Origin: Pseudomonas zanjanensis
GTDB taxonomy: Bacteria; Pseudomonadota; Gammaproteobacteria; Pseudomonadales; Pseudomonadaceae
Assembly (NCBI RefSeq): GCF_014268745.2
Contig: NZ_JABWRB020000009.1
Coordinates: forward strand, 1 to 59,498
Direction: 5' to 3'
Length of the DNA stretch: 59,498 nucleotides
The translations under genes and the position numbers were made by a program. Position 1 is the first letter of the stretch. Each line of letters opens with the position of its first letter. A model generated the notes under the pieces. The model worked only from the letters and a program-made list of their open reading frames with translations. It had not been told where the DNA came from and did not search any database. Shown piece after piece: positions 49,956 to 59,444 of the stretch.

Positions 49956-51056
49956 TTAACCTTTAAGCTGAGCCAGGGCGCGGTAGTCCGCTCCCAGCGT
50001 GGCCTGTAGAACTTCTTTCGGATAATCGTCGGTCACCACCGCTTCGCCCATGTGGCGCAGCAGCACCAGGCGCAGACGACCGTCGATCACTTTTTTGTCG
50101 ATTGCCATGTGTTGAAGAAAATCCGCCTCGCTCATTTCCTCGGGCGGAACCACCGGCAGCCCGGCGCGCTGGAACAGACGAATACCGCGATCGCGCTCCT
50201 GCTCGCTGATCCAGCCCAGGCGCGCGGACATCTCCAGGGCCATGACCGTACCGGCCGCAACCGCTTCACCGTGCAGCCAGACACCATAGCCCATGTGGGT
50301 TTCGATGGCATGGCCAAAGGTGTGCCCCAGGTTGAGCGTGGCGCGCACCCCGGACTCACGCTCATCGGCACCGACCACGGCGGCCTTGGCGGCGCAGGAG
50401 CGCTCGATGGCGTAGGTCAGCGCCGCTTGATCCAACGCACGCAGGCGGTCGACGTTCTCTTCGAGCCAGCCCAGGAACGGTTCGTCGCAGATCAGCCCGT
50501 ACTTGATGACTTCCGCCAGCCCCGCAGACAGCTCGCGAGCCGGCAAGGTATTGAGGGTGGCGGTGTCGATCAGCACCACGTTGGGCTGATAGAACGCACC
50601 GACCATGTTCTTGCCCAGCGGATGGTTGATTCCGGTCTTGCCGCCCACCGACGAGTCGACCTGCGACAACAGCGTAGTGGGGATCTGGATGAAATCGACA
50701 CCACGCTGGTAGCAGGCGGCGGCAAAACCGGCCATGTCGCCGATCACACCGCCGCCCAGGGCAATCACCGTGGTACGGCGATCGTGCCGTGCGGTCAGCA
50801 GGCCGTCGAAAATCAGTTGCAGGGTTTCCCAATTCTTGAAGGCTTCGCCGTCGGGCAATACCACGGAAATCACCGAAAAGGCCGACAGGCTGCGGGTCAG
50901 ACGCTCCAGATACAGAGGCGCGACGGTTTCATTGGAAATGATCGCCACTTGCCGCCCGGCGATATGCGGCGCCAGCAGTTCGGGCTGGTCCAACAAGCCT
51001 TCGCCAATATGAATCGGGTAGCTGCGCTCGCCCAGGTCGACCTTAAGTGTCTGCAT
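49956..51056 (-). CDS. aroB: 3-dehydroquinate synthase
   Basis: A 366-residue cytoplasmic enzyme that cyclises DAHP to 3-dehydroquinate, the second step of the shikimate pathway, using NAD and a divalent metal. The NAD-binding segment is VALGGGVIGDMAGFAA (here IALGGGVIGDMAGFAA). The metal-binding residues lie in LAEVIKYGLICD and NLGHTFGHAIE. The ATG at 51056 gives the family N-terminus MQTLKVDLGERSYPI; a longer in-frame extension to 51098 has no support. It lies about 150 bases downstream of aroK. Confidence 0.98.
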   Translation of the reverse strand: MQTLKVDLGERSYPIHIGEGLLDQPELLAPHIAGRQVAIISNETVAPLYLERLTRSLSAFSVISVVLPDGEAFKNWETLQLIFDGLLTARHDRRTTVIALGGGVIGDMAGFAAACYQRGVDFIQIPTTLLSQVDSSVGGKTGINHPLGKNMVGAFYQPNVVLIDTATLNTLPARELSAGLAEVIKYGLICDEPFLGWLEENVDRLRALDQAALTYAIERSCAAKAAVVGADERESGVRATLNLGHTFGHAIETHMGYGVWLHGEAVAAGTVMALEMSARLGWISEQERDRGIRLFQRAGLPVVPPEEMSEADFLQHMAIDKKVIDGRLRLVLLRHMGEAVVTDDYPKEVLQATLGADYRALAQLKG

Positions 51057-51204
51057 GTGTCCCCACAGTGAAGATGGAATCAGGCGTCCTGCCTGCAATT
51101 AACGAAAGTCCACGGTGCTTGTCCTGACGCCAGTTAATGGCCATACGCCACGCCCCAGACGGGCCAAAACGGGACGTCGAGGATAGCGCATTTCGCCAGG
51201 CGCA

Positions 51205-51723
51205 TTAACGGGGCGGTAGCTGCTGAAGGCGATCGAGAATATCCAGCACCACCATCCGCGGCGGCCGCTCATCGGTTTCCACCACCAGGTCGGCGATCTC
51301 CCGATACAACGGATCACGCAGCTCCAGCAGGTCGCGCAGGGTCTTGGCCGGGTCGGCGGTGCGCAACAGCGGCCGGTTGCGGTCCCGGGCGGTGCGGCCG
51401 ACCTGCTGCTCGACAGAGGCGTGCAAATAGACCACTCGTCCGCCGGCATGCAGCGCCCGACGATTGGCTTCGCGCATCACCGCACCACCGCCGGTGGCCA
51501 ACACCACGCCCTCGAACGCGCACAGCTCGGCAATCATCGCCTGCTCACGGTCACGAAAGCCCGGCTCGCCTTCCTTATCGAAGATCCATGGGATATTGGC
51601 ACCCGTGCGCAATTCAATTTCCTTGTCGGAATCTTTGAACGGCAGGCGCAGCTCTTTGGCCAGCAAACGGCCGATGGTGCTTTTTCCAGCGCCCATCGGC
51701 CCAACAAGAATCAAATTTCGCAC
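51205..51723 (-). CDS. aroK: Shikimate kinase
   Basis: A 172-residue P-loop kinase that phosphorylates shikimate at O3. Walker A is GPMGAGKSTIGR, the shikimate-binding segment is DSDKEIE, GGGAV is present, and the lid carries RDRNRPLL. The start is GTG (51723), four bases after the pilQ stop, so it is probably translated from the pil transcript. The operon order pilQ-aroK-aroB is conserved in pseudomonads. Confidence 0.97.
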   Translation of the reverse strand: MRNLILVGPMGAGKSTIGRLLAKELRLPFKDSDKEIELRTGANIPWIFDKEGEPGFRDREQAMIAELCAFEGVVLATGGGAVMREANRRALHAGGRVVYLHASVEQQVGRTARDRNRPLLRTADPAKTLRDLLELRDPLYREIADLVVETDERPPRMVVLDILDRLQQLPPR

Positions 51724-51727
51724 AGAA

Positions 51728-53815
51728 TCAACGACTCACAGCAATCGCCTGGTTATTCATGATACGCGGAGTGAGGAACACCAGCAGCTCGGATTTTTTC
51801 TCCGAAACCACATCACGCCGGAAAAGGCGGCCAAGATACGGCACATCGCCAAGAAATGGCACCTTATCTACGACCTTGCTCTGAGTATTTGAGAAAACCC
51901 CGCCAATCACAATGGTCTCGCCATCATTGACCAAGACCTTGGCGTTGACTTCGTTTTTCTTGATCGGCGGCACATCCTGCACCTTGTTCAGGTAGTCCGG
52001 CTCATCCTTGGTGACCTTGACCTCCATGATGATGCGGTTGTCCGGGGTGATTTGCGGGGTCACTTCCAGGGACAGCGAGGCCTCCTTGAACGACACCGAG
52101 GTGGCACCGCTGGAGCTGGCTTCCTGATAAGGAATCTCCGTGCCCTTGAGGATCTTGGCCGTCTCCTTGTCGGACGTCACCACCTTGGGCTGGGAGACGA
52201 TTTCCCCGTTACCGGTTTTCTCCATGGCCGTCAGCTCAAGGTCCAGCAATACGTTGTCGGTGATGAACGCAATGCCGATCCCCGAAGTATTGCCCGAGGC
52301 GCCCAGGTCCACGAACGGCTGATTGGTGCCGGTACTGCCCGGCGTGCCAATGGTCGTGGAGGTGCCGGTGGTCACCCCCGAGGAGTTCCAGTTGCCCTTG
52401 TTCTGGATCGAACCGCCCCAGCGCACGCCCAGGCTTTTGTCGTAGTCGACGTTGGCCTCGACAATGCGCGCCTCGATCATCACCTGGCGTACCGGAATAT
52501 CCAGCTGCGCCACGATCCGGCGCAGTTCGTCGAGCCGATCCTGGGTCTGGTAGGCAATGATGTTGTTGGTGCGCTCATCCACCGTGATCGTGCCGCGCTC
52601 ATCGGCTTTCGCCTCGGCGCTGGTCACCGACTGGAACAGCTTGGCGATGTCCGCCGCCTTCGCATAGTTGACCTGCAGCAGCTCACGCCGCAGTGGCGCC
52701 AGGTCGGCAATCTGCTTTTGCGACTCCAGCTCCTGGCGCTCCCGCGCCGCGATTTCATCGGCCGGGGCCACCAGCAGCACGTTGCCGACCTTGCGCTTGT
52801 CCAGGCCCTTGGTCTTGAGCACCAGGTCCAGCGCCTGGTCCCACGGCACATTTTGCAGCCGCAGGGTGATGCCACCCTGCACCGTGTCACTGGCCACCAG
52901 GTTCAGGTTGGTAAAGTCGGCAATCAATTGCAGGACCGAACGCACCTCGATGTCCTGGAAGTTGAGCGAGAGTTTTTCGCCGCTGTAGGCAGCGCGGTCG
53001 GCGTTGCGTTTTTGCAGGTCGTCGACGGTCATGGGCCGGACGCTGACGGTGAGCTTGTTGTCGGTCTGGTAGGTCGAGTAGTCGAAGGTGCCGCTGGGCT
53101 CGATGCTGATGGTCGCTCGGTCGCTACCGGCGCTGGCATTGACGAATTGCACCGGGGTGGCGAAGTCCTTGACGTCCAGGCGCACCCGCAGCGGCTCGGG
53201 CAATTGGGTCTTGGCGAAATTGAGAATGATCTTGCCTTCGCGCTCCTGGATGTCCGGGGCGATGGACGGATCGGACAAATCGATCACCACGTTGCCTTCG
53301 CCCTGGGTCCCGCGCTGGAAATCCACCCCACGGATCGCCTTGCCCACCGGCGCACTGCTCCTGGCAGGCGCCGCGCTGGCAACCGCCGGGCGCGGAGCCT
53401 GGGCGGTACTGTTGCGGGCAGTGCTCTTCGGGGTGGCGCCCTTGCCGACCACCACGAACAGGTTATTGCCTTCGACCCGAGTGTCATACGGCGCCAGTTG
53501 GGTCAGGCCAATGATCAACCGGGTGCGATCCCCTGCCTCGACCACGGTGGCGCTACGCGCATTGCCCCCACCCAGGTCGCGGGTTCTACTGGCCAGTTGA
53601 TTGGTCACGCCCGGCAGGTCCAGCGCAATCCGGGCCGGTTGTTCGGTGGTGTAGCCCCGCGGTGTCGGCGGCGGTCCGTCGAAGGTAAGTTTCAACTCGA
53701 CACGGTCCCCCGGCAACGCCGCCACATCCAGCGTCTTCAGGCCGGCCCCAAGAACCATCGGCGATAACAGCGCTGTCCATAGCGAAATACCGAGGGCTGA
53801 AAAAAACCTGTTCAT
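51728..53815 (-). CDS. pilQ: Type IV pilus secretin PilQ
   Basis: A 695-residue outer-membrane secretin. The signal peptide is LWTALLSPMVLGAG-like. Two AMIN domains (about 28-130 and 160-265) bind peptidoglycan. The N0/N1 domains follow, and the secretin core has VSQPKVVTSDKETAKI and the C-terminal IGGVFSNTQ and LVFLTPRIM. It forms the pore through which pili pass. Its product is distinct from GspD, which lacks AMIN domains. Confidence 0.97.
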   Translation of the reverse strand: MNRFFSALGISLWTALLSPMVLGAGLKTLDVAALPGDRVELKLTFDGPPPTPRGYTTEQPARIALDLPGVTNQLASRTRDLGGGNARSATVVEAGDRTRLIIGLTQLAPYDTRVEGNNLFVVVGKGATPKSTARNSTAQAPRPAVASAAPARSSAPVGKAIRGVDFQRGTQGEGNVVIDLSDPSIAPDIQEREGKIILNFAKTQLPEPLRVRLDVKDFATPVQFVNASAGSDRATISIEPSGTFDYSTYQTDNKLTVSVRPMTVDDLQKRNADRAAYSGEKLSLNFQDIEVRSVLQLIADFTNLNLVASDTVQGGITLRLQNVPWDQALDLVLKTKGLDKRKVGNVLLVAPADEIAARERQELESQKQIADLAPLRRELLQVNYAKAADIAKLFQSVTSAEAKADERGTITVDERTNNIIAYQTQDRLDELRRIVAQLDIPVRQVMIEARIVEANVDYDKSLGVRWGGSIQNKGNWNSSGVTTGTSTTIGTPGSTGTNQPFVDLGASGNTSGIGIAFITDNVLLDLELTAMEKTGNGEIVSQPKVVTSDKETAKILKGTEIPYQEASSSGATSVSFKEASLSLEVTPQITPDNRIIMEVKVTKDEPDYLNKVQDVPPIKKNEVNAKVLVNDGETIVIGGVFSNTQSKVVDKVPFLGDVPYLGRLFRRDVVSEKKSELLVFLTPRIMNNQAIAVSR

Positions 53816-53828
53816 TGTTCGACTTCCA

Positions 53829-54359
53829 CTATGAATGCTCTTTCAAAGGAATGGTCCGGGGTCGCTCCAGCCAGGCACCCTCGCCATCGGGAACGATTTC
53901 GACCACATCGACCTGGGTGGCGCTGATGGCGACGATCCGCCCGTCGTTGCGTCCCAGATAGTCACCGACCTTGAGCCGGTGCACCCCGCCCGCGCCCCGC
54001 AGGAGCGCGAAGGAGCCCGCGGCGTTGGAGATCGTACCGACCATTTCGAACTGTTCGATGTTGAAGCCTTCCAGGTACTGCTTGACCCGGTTGGGGTCGG
54101 GCCGGACGTTGCGCGAGCCGCGCTGCCGGTCGGCCTGGTCCACACGGACCTGCCGGGAAAACGGGCTGCGCAGGTTGGCGGCGCTGTAGGTAAAGGTCTC
54201 CTGGGGCCTGAACGTCGGCGTCGGCTCGATCTTGCCGGGCGGGCGCAGGCGCACTTCGTTCATGTAGGCGTCCAGGTCGCTGAACCCGCTGTCATTGTTG
54301 CAGCCCGCCAACACGACCAGGCCTGCCAGCAGACAGAGACGGCACACCATCGGCCTCAT
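53829..54359 (-). CDS. pilP: Type IV pilus lipoprotein PilP
   Basis: A 176-residue inner-membrane lipoprotein with lipobox VLAGC (Cys20). A disordered proline-rich segment (residues 30-75) is followed by the homology-region beta-domain (NIEQFEMVGTISNAAGSFALL). It couples the PilNO dimer to the PilQ secretin. It overlaps pilO by four bases and ends 13 bases before pilQ. Confidence 0.96.
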   Translation of the reverse strand: MRPMVCRLCLLAGLVVLAGCNNDSGFSDLDAYMNEVRLRPPGKIEPTPTFRPQETFTYSAANLRSPFSRQVRVDQADRQRGSRNVRPDPNRVKQYLEGFNIEQFEMVGTISNAAGSFALLRGAGGVHRLKVGDYLGRNDGRIVAISATQVDVVEIVPDGEGAWLERPRTIPLKEHS

Positions 54360-54979
54360 GGCTGCGCCTCCTGCTCGTTGTAGCGGTAGGTCTTGGCCTG
54401 GATGCTCATGCGCAGTTTCGTGCCAGCCTCGGGCTCCATCGGGGCGATCTCGAAATCATGCAGCGTGACGATCCGGGGCAGCCCCGCCACCCCACTGACG
54501 AACGTCGCCAGGTCGTGGTAGCCGCCGGTCACGGTGATCTGGATCGGCAGCTCGATATAGAAAGGCTGGGTGACTTCCGGCAGCAGCTTGATTTCCTCGA
54601 ACTCCAGGCCGCTGCCCAACCCGGTGCGGGTAATGTCTTCCAGCAGGCCCGGCACCTCGGTATCGCTGGGCAATTGCCGCAACAGCACACCAAAAGACGT
54701 TTCCATCTGTTTCATCTGCTCGGTGTAGCGTTCCAGGTTCGCGGCCATGTGGGCCTTGCCCGCGAATTGCGCCTTGAGCGTGTTCTCTTCCTCGCGCACC
54801 TGCTGCAATTGGTTTTCCAGGTCACTCAAGGCAAAGTTATAGCCCAGCCCCAGCACCAGGGCCACCAGCAGGATGCCGGCCAGCCATTTGATCGGTGCCG
54901 GCCAGGAGCCGATATTGTTGGTGTCCAGATCATTGATGTCGATCTTGCGCAGCGCGTCGAACCACTCCCCCGGCTTCAT
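54356..54979 (-). CDS. pilO: Type IV pilus assembly protein PilO
   Basis: A 207-residue bitopic protein. One helix (about 32-50) is followed by a coiled coil (DLENQLQQVREEENTLKAQF, core shown) and a ferredoxin-like periplasmic domain ending in TYRYNEQEAQP. It forms a heterodimer with PilN in the alignment complex. Four-base overlaps couple it to pilN and pilP. Confidence 0.96.
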   Translation of the reverse strand: MKPGEWFDALRKIDINDLDTNNIGSWPAPIKWLAGILLVALVLGLGYNFALSDLENQLQQVREEENTLKAQFAGKAHMAANLERYTEQMKQMETSFGVLLRQLPSDTEVPGLLEDITRTGLGSGLEFEEIKLLPEVTQPFYIELPIQITVTGGYHDLATFVSGVAGLPRIVTLHDFEIAPMEPEAGTKLRMSIQAKTYRYNEQEAQP

Positions 54980-55542
54980 TCGGCGTCCTCCACTTCGACC
55001 GGGCGGGTCTGGCGAACCGTCAGCTGGAAAACGTTGGCCTGGTCGAGCTGGCCAGCGGTGGTCGCCTTCACCTCCGTCAAACTGGGCGCATCGAACAGGT
55101 CCGACGAGTCCAGGTTGCGCATCAGGTCCGAGACCCGGTTGTTCGATTCCGCAGCGCCCTTGATGAAGAGCGTCCGGTCTTCCATTTTCACTTCGGTGAA
55201 GTAAACGCCATCCGGCAGGGTCCGCACCAACTGGTCGAAGATGCGTCCGCTGACCGGTCGATTTCCTTGCAAGTCCTGGATGATGCGCATGCGCTCCAGC
55301 AATTGCTGGCGACGGGCTTTCAATTCGCTGATCTGCTTGATGCGCTCATCGAGCACGGCGATCTGGCCGGAGAGATGGCTGTTGCGAGCGACCTGGTGGT
55401 CGATGGCGTTGTCGATGTAGCGGACGGCGACCAGAATCACCCCGACCGCTCCGACCAGCGCGCCCACCAAGGCCAGCAGAAAGCGTTTGCGCCGTTCTTC
55501 GCGCAGCTCTTCGCGCCAGGGAAGCAGGTTGATCCGCGCCAT
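54976..55542 (-). CDS. pilN: Type IV pilus assembly protein PilN
   Basis: A 188-residue bitopic protein. The cytoplasmic N-terminal INLLPWRE binds PilM. One helix lies at about 22-42, followed by a coiled coil and a ferredoxin-like domain (VYFTEVKMEDRTLFIKG). The ATG at 55542 gives the conserved start MARINLLPWR and overlaps the pilM stop (ATGA); an in-frame extension to 55572 is not supported. Confidence 0.96.
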   Translation of the reverse strand: MARINLLPWREELREERRKRFLLALVGALVGAVGVILVAVRYIDNAIDHQVARNSHLSGQIAVLDERIKQISELKARRQQLLERMRIIQDLQGNRPVSGRIFDQLVRTLPDGVYFTEVKMEDRTLFIKGAAESNNRVSDLMRNLDSSDLFDAPSLTEVKATTAGQLDQANVFQLTVRQTRPVEVEDAE

Positions 55543-56606
55543 CAGTCGAAACTCCTGAGGGCCAGCCCGCAAGCGATCATCAGCGCTGGCGCATCACTGG
55601 CCAGGGCACCGGCATTGACCTTGCTGCTCAGGGCCATGTTGGTGAACGGGTTGGCCACCTGGGTCGGCGTGCCCAGGCGTTGCTCGATCAGCCGGTCCAG
55701 GCCGGCGACGGAAGCCGTGCCCCCGGCCAGTAGGATGTGATCCACCGCGCTGTACTGGCCCGAGGCGAAGAAAAATTGCAGGGAGCGCGAAACCTGCTGC
55801 ACCAAGGCCTCGCGAAAAGGTTGCAACACTTCGCCGAGATAATCGTCCGGCAGCCCACCCTGCTTCTTTGCCAGGCCCGCCTGCTCGGGTGTCAGGCCGT
55901 AGCGGCGCTGAATTTCCTCGGTCAACTGGCGGCCGCCGAACAGTTGTTCGCGGGTATAGATGATGCGCCCGTTGTGCAACACGCTGAGGGTGGTCATGGT
56001 GGCGCCGATGTCGATGACCGCCACGGTCAGCCGCTCCTGGGACGCGGCCAGTTGCGTGGCGAGCAGGCCAAACGCCCGTTCCAGCGCATACGCCTCCACA
56101 TCTACCACCCGGGCCGTCAACCCGGCGAGCGCCAACGCCGCCTCGCGGACCTCGACGTTTTCCTTGCGACAGGCCGCCAGCAGTACTTCGACGCGTTCGG
56201 CGCTGCGGGGCGAAACGCCCATCACTTCGAAATCGATGGCCACCTCATCCAGCGGATAGGGGATGTATTGATCGGCCTCGATCTTGAGCTGGTTCTCCAT
56301 CTCGTCGTCGGACAGGCCGGCGTCCATCTCGATGGTCTTGGTGATCACCGCCGAGCCCGCCACGGCCACCGCCACGCTGCGCAGGGGTGTCCGGGCCTTG
56401 GCCAGCAGCCGCGACAACGCCTGCCCCACCCCTTCGAGCTCGGCGATGTTCTTCTCGATCACGGCGTTGGCCGGCAACGGTTCGACCGCGTAGGACTCGA
56501 CGCGGTATCGCTCGCCCTGGCGACTCAACTCGAGCAGCTTCACCGACGTCGAACTGATGTCGATCCCCAGAAGCGCATGGGCTTTTTTATTGAAGAGTCG
56601 TAGCAC
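55542..56606 (-). CDS. pilM: Type IV pilus assembly ATPase-like protein PilM
   Basis: A 354-residue actin-like cytoplasmic protein. The N-terminus LFNKKAHALLGIDISSTSVK, phosphate motifs such as VIDIGATMTTLSVL, and the adenosine motif ILLAGGTASVAGLD show an FtsA/MreB fold. It recruits PilN to the inner membrane side. The start is GTG at 56606 with AGGGA seven bases upstream; TTG at 56612 would add two residues. It is the first gene of pilMNOPQ and is divergent from ponA. Confidence 0.95.
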   Translation of the reverse strand: MLRLFNKKAHALLGIDISSTSVKLLELSRQGERYRVESYAVEPLPANAVIEKNIAELEGVGQALSRLLAKARTPLRSVAVAVAGSAVITKTIEMDAGLSDDEMENQLKIEADQYIPYPLDEVAIDFEVMGVSPRSAERVEVLLAACRKENVEVREAALALAGLTARVVDVEAYALERAFGLLATQLAASQERLTVAVIDIGATMTTLSVLHNGRIIYTREQLFGGRQLTEEIQRRYGLTPEQAGLAKKQGGLPDDYLGEVLQPFREALVQQVSRSLQFFFASGQYSAVDHILLAGGTASVAGLDRLIEQRLGTPTQVANPFTNMALSSKVNAGALASDAPALMIACGLALRSFD

Positions 56607-56671
56607 TACCAATTCCCTATGACTATCCGTGAGTTACGGACTCTCTAATATGCATTGCGTTCAATCACGGC

Positions 56672-56684
56672 CGTCCGACGGACG
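56672..56684. promoter_or_regulatory. Palindrome between pilM and ponA
   Basis: CGTCCG-A-CGGACG is a perfect inverted repeat with a further GTCCGG immediately after it. It is midway in the 205-base divergent region that must hold the promoters of both pilM and ponA. Function unknown. Confidence 0.35.
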
Positions 56685-56716
56685 TCCGGATGGCATGCCT
56701 GACGAAAAAAAATGCT

Positions 56717-56722
56717 TATAAT
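56717..56722 (+). promoter_or_regulatory. Putative -10 element of ponA
   Basis: A perfect TATAAT hexamer 90 bases before the ponA start, inside CTTATAATGC. No good -35 is present at 17 bases, so the -10 alone is called. Confidence 0.45.
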
Positions 56723-56811
56723 GCCCAGCGTTTTTTTTCGCTTTGTTGCAAGCACGGGTCCATCCCTGCACCTGGCGCCTTTTTCATTCTTTGCCTGGAT
56801 ATCCAAAAGCC

Positions 56812-59259
56812 TTGATTCGTCTGCTGAAATTTTTCGGATGGTCCATCGTCGCCGTTTTCTGCGGACTGCTCTTGGGCCTGAGCGGTGCTTTTCTTTACCT
56901 TAGTCCGGGTTTGCCGTCCGTGGAGGCGCTGAGAAGTATTCAGTTGCAGATTCCTTTGCGGGTGTACAGCAGCGACAACAAGTTGATCGCCGAATTTGGC
57001 GAAATGCGCCGCACACCGATCCGTTTCGCCGACATTCCCCCCAATTTCATCAATGCGTTACTAAGTGCTGAAGACGATAACTTCGCCAACCACTACGGCG
57101 TCGATCCTGGCAGCTTGATGCGCGCGGCCAGCCAGTTGGTCAAGAGCGGGCACATCCAGTCCGGCGGCAGCACCATCACCATGCAAGTGGCCAAGAACTT
57201 TTTCCTGACCAGCGAGCGCAGCTTTTCGCGCAAGACCACCGAGATCCTCCTGGCCCTGCAGATCGAACGGCAACTGACCAAGGATGAAATCCTCGAGCTG
57301 TACGTGAACAAGATTTACCTGGGCAACCGCGCCTACGGCATCGAGGCGGCGGCGCAGGTGTATTACGGCAAGTCGATCCGCGATGTGAGCCTGGCGCAGA
57401 TGGCGATGATCGCCGGCCTGCCCAAGGCCCCGTCGCGCTTCAACCCGCTGGCCAACCCGACGCGCAGCAAGGAGCGACGCGACTGGATCCTGGGACGCAT
57501 GTACAAGCTCGGCAAGATCACCGAGGCCGACTACACCGCCGCGATCAATGAGCCGCTGAACGCCAGCTATCACGTGCCGACGCCGGAAGTGAACGCCCCG
57601 TACATTGCCGAGATGGCCCGTGCCGAGATGGTCGGGCGTTATGGCAGCGACGCCTACACCGAAGGTTTTCGCGTGACCACCACGGTGCCGAGCAACTTGC
57701 AGGAAATGGCCAACACCGCGCTGCACGAGGGCCTGATGACCTACGACCAGCGCCACGGCTACCGTGGCCCTGAATCGCGCCTGCCGGGCAAGACCAAGGA
57801 AGCCTGGGCCCTGGAACTGACCAAGCAACGCACCATCAGCAGCCTGGAGCCAGCGATCGTCACCTCGGTGGACAAGGACGGCATCAAGGTGCTGACCCGC
57901 AATGGCGAGCAGGAAGAACACGTAGCCTGGGACACCATGAAATGGGCCCGCCCATTCCTCAACACCAACAGCATGGGCGCCAACCCACGGCAACCGTCGG
58001 ACGTGGCCCAGGTCGGCGACCTGGTCCGCGTCCAGCGCCAGGCGGACAATACGCTCAAGTTCAGCCAGATCCCGGCCGCCCAGGGCGCGCTGGTGTCCCT
58101 CGACCCACAGAACGGCGCGATCCGCTCGCTGGTGGGTGGCTTCGCCTTCGAGCAAAGCAATTACAACCGCGCCTTGCAGGCCAAGCGCCAGCCAGGCTCG
58201 AGCTTCAAGCCGTTTGTCTACAGCGCCGCCCTGGATAACGGCTATACCGCCGCCAGCCTGGTGAACGATGCGCCGATCGTGTTCGTCGATGAATACCTGG
58301 ACAAGGTCTGGCGACCGAAGAACGACACCAATACCTTCCTCGGACCGATTCGCCTGCGCGAGGCGCTGTACAAATCCCGCAACCTGGTCTCGATCCGCTT
58401 GCTGCAAGCGCTGGGCGTGGACCGCACCATCGACTACATCAGCAAGTTCGGCTTCAACAAGCAGGACCTGCCGCGCAACCTGTCCCTGGCCTTGGGCACC
58501 GCGACCTTGACGCCGATGGAAATCGCCATGGGCTGGAGCACGTTTGCCAACGGCGGCTACAAGATCACCCCGTACATCATCGACAAGATCGAAAGTCGCA
58601 ATGGCGAGACACTGTTTGTTGCCAACCCGCCACGGGTCCCCACGGGCGAGCCGGCCAGCGATGGCGTCGCCGCACCGTCCACCGAGACGTTCACGGTCAA
58701 TGCGACACCAGGCGAGGCCACCACGGCCCCAGGCCTGCCGCAAGCGCCCGCCATCGCGGAGCGCATTGTCGATGGCCGCACCACCTACATTCTCAACAGC
58801 ATGCTGCAGGACGTTATCAAGCTCGGCACTGGCCGTCGCGCCCTGGCCCTGGGCCGCACTGACCTGGCGGGCAAGACCGGCACCACCAATGAATCCAAGG
58901 ACGCCTGGTTTTCCGGCTACAACGCCGACTACGTGACCACCGTCTGGACCGGTTTCGACCAGCCTGAAAGCCTGGGCCGCCGCGAGTTCGGCGGCACCGT
59001 GGCGCTGCCGATCTGGATGAACTACATGGGTGCCGCCCTCAAGGACAAACCGCCGCACACCCAGCCGGAGCCGGAAGGCATCCTCAGCCTGCGGGTCGAC
59101 CCGGTCAGCGGCCGCGCGGCCACGCCAGGCACCCCAGGGGCGTACTTCGAACTGTTCAAGAGCGAAGACACGCCACCGTCGACCAACGAACTGGGCAACG
59201 GCGTCGCCCCGGGTAGCCCGCTGCCGGCGGACGAAGCGGCACCGATCGATCTGTTCTGA
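56812..59259 (+). CDS. ponA: Penicillin-binding protein 1A (PonA/MrcA)
   Basis: An 815-residue bifunctional peptidoglycan synthase. A membrane helix (about 9-30) precedes the glycosyltransferase GT51 domain, with catalytic Glu in SAEDDNFANHYG, GGSTITMQVAKN and RKTTEILLALQIE. An OB-like insert follows, then the transpeptidase domain with SSFK in PGSSFKPF, SRN in KSRNLVS and KTG in AGKTGTTNES. The start is a TTG at 56812, giving MIRLLKFFGWS, the same N-terminus as other pseudomonad PBP1A proteins; no ATG or GTG alternative exists nearby. It is divergent from pilM, as in other pseudomonads. Confidence 0.96.
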   Translation: MIRLLKFFGWSIVAVFCGLLLGLSGAFLYLSPGLPSVEALRSIQLQIPLRVYSSDNKLIAEFGEMRRTPIRFADIPPNFINALLSAEDDNFANHYGVDPGSLMRAASQLVKSGHIQSGGSTITMQVAKNFFLTSERSFSRKTTEILLALQIERQLTKDEILELYVNKIYLGNRAYGIEAAAQVYYGKSIRDVSLAQMAMIAGLPKAPSRFNPLANPTRSKERRDWILGRMYKLGKITEADYTAAINEPLNASYHVPTPEVNAPYIAEMARAEMVGRYGSDAYTEGFRVTTTVPSNLQEMANTALHEGLMTYDQRHGYRGPESRLPGKTKEAWALELTKQRTISSLEPAIVTSVDKDGIKVLTRNGEQEEHVAWDTMKWARPFLNTNSMGANPRQPSDVAQVGDLVRVQRQADNTLKFSQIPAAQGALVSLDPQNGAIRSLVGGFAFEQSNYNRALQAKRQPGSSFKPFVYSAALDNGYTAASLVNDAPIVFVDEYLDKVWRPKNDTNTFLGPIRLREALYKSRNLVSIRLLQALGVDRTIDYISKFGFNKQDLPRNLSLALGTATLTPMEIAMGWSTFANGGYKITPYIIDKIESRNGETLFVANPPRVPTGEPASDGVAAPSTETFTVNATPGEATTAPGLPQAPAIAERIVDGRTTYILNSMLQDVIKLGTGRRALALGRTDLAGKTGTTNESKDAWFSGYNADYVTTVWTGFDQPESLGRREFGGTVALPIWMNYMGAALKDKPPHTQPEPEGILSLRVDPVSGRAATPGTPGAYFELFKSEDTPPSTNELGNGVAPGSPLPADEAAPIDLF

Positions 59260-59273
59260 CCCATCCACATCCC

Positions 59274-59303
59274 TGTGGGAGCCGAGCTTGCTCGCGATGG
59301 CGG
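59274..59303. repeat. Single REP half-element after ponA
   Basis: TGTGGGAGCCGAGCTTGCTCG is shown by its core GTGGGAGCC; the matching right arm is absent, and a REPIN of the other family begins 23 bases on. Confidence 0.55.
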
Positions 59304-59325
59304 CAGCCCAGGCAACCCAAAACCC

Positions 59326-59444
59326 GTGGCGAGGGAGCTTGCTCCCGCTGGCCTGCGCAGCAGGCCCTGCATGTTTATAGACCGACCGCATTGCCCGGTT
59401 TGCGACTGCTGCGCAGCCGAGCGGGAGCAAGCTCCCTCGCCACA
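59326..59444. repeat. REPIN at the right end of the window
   Basis: GTGGCGAGGGAGCTTGCTCC and its complement flank a centre of about 78 bases. It follows ponA and probably ends its transcript; the remaining 54 bases up to the window edge show no gene. Confidence 0.9.

Noticed and set aside
57061..59430. Long minus-strand frame opposite ponA
   Set aside because: Antisense shadow of a strongly conserved gene; the composition is Arg/Gln/Val-rich without any domain.
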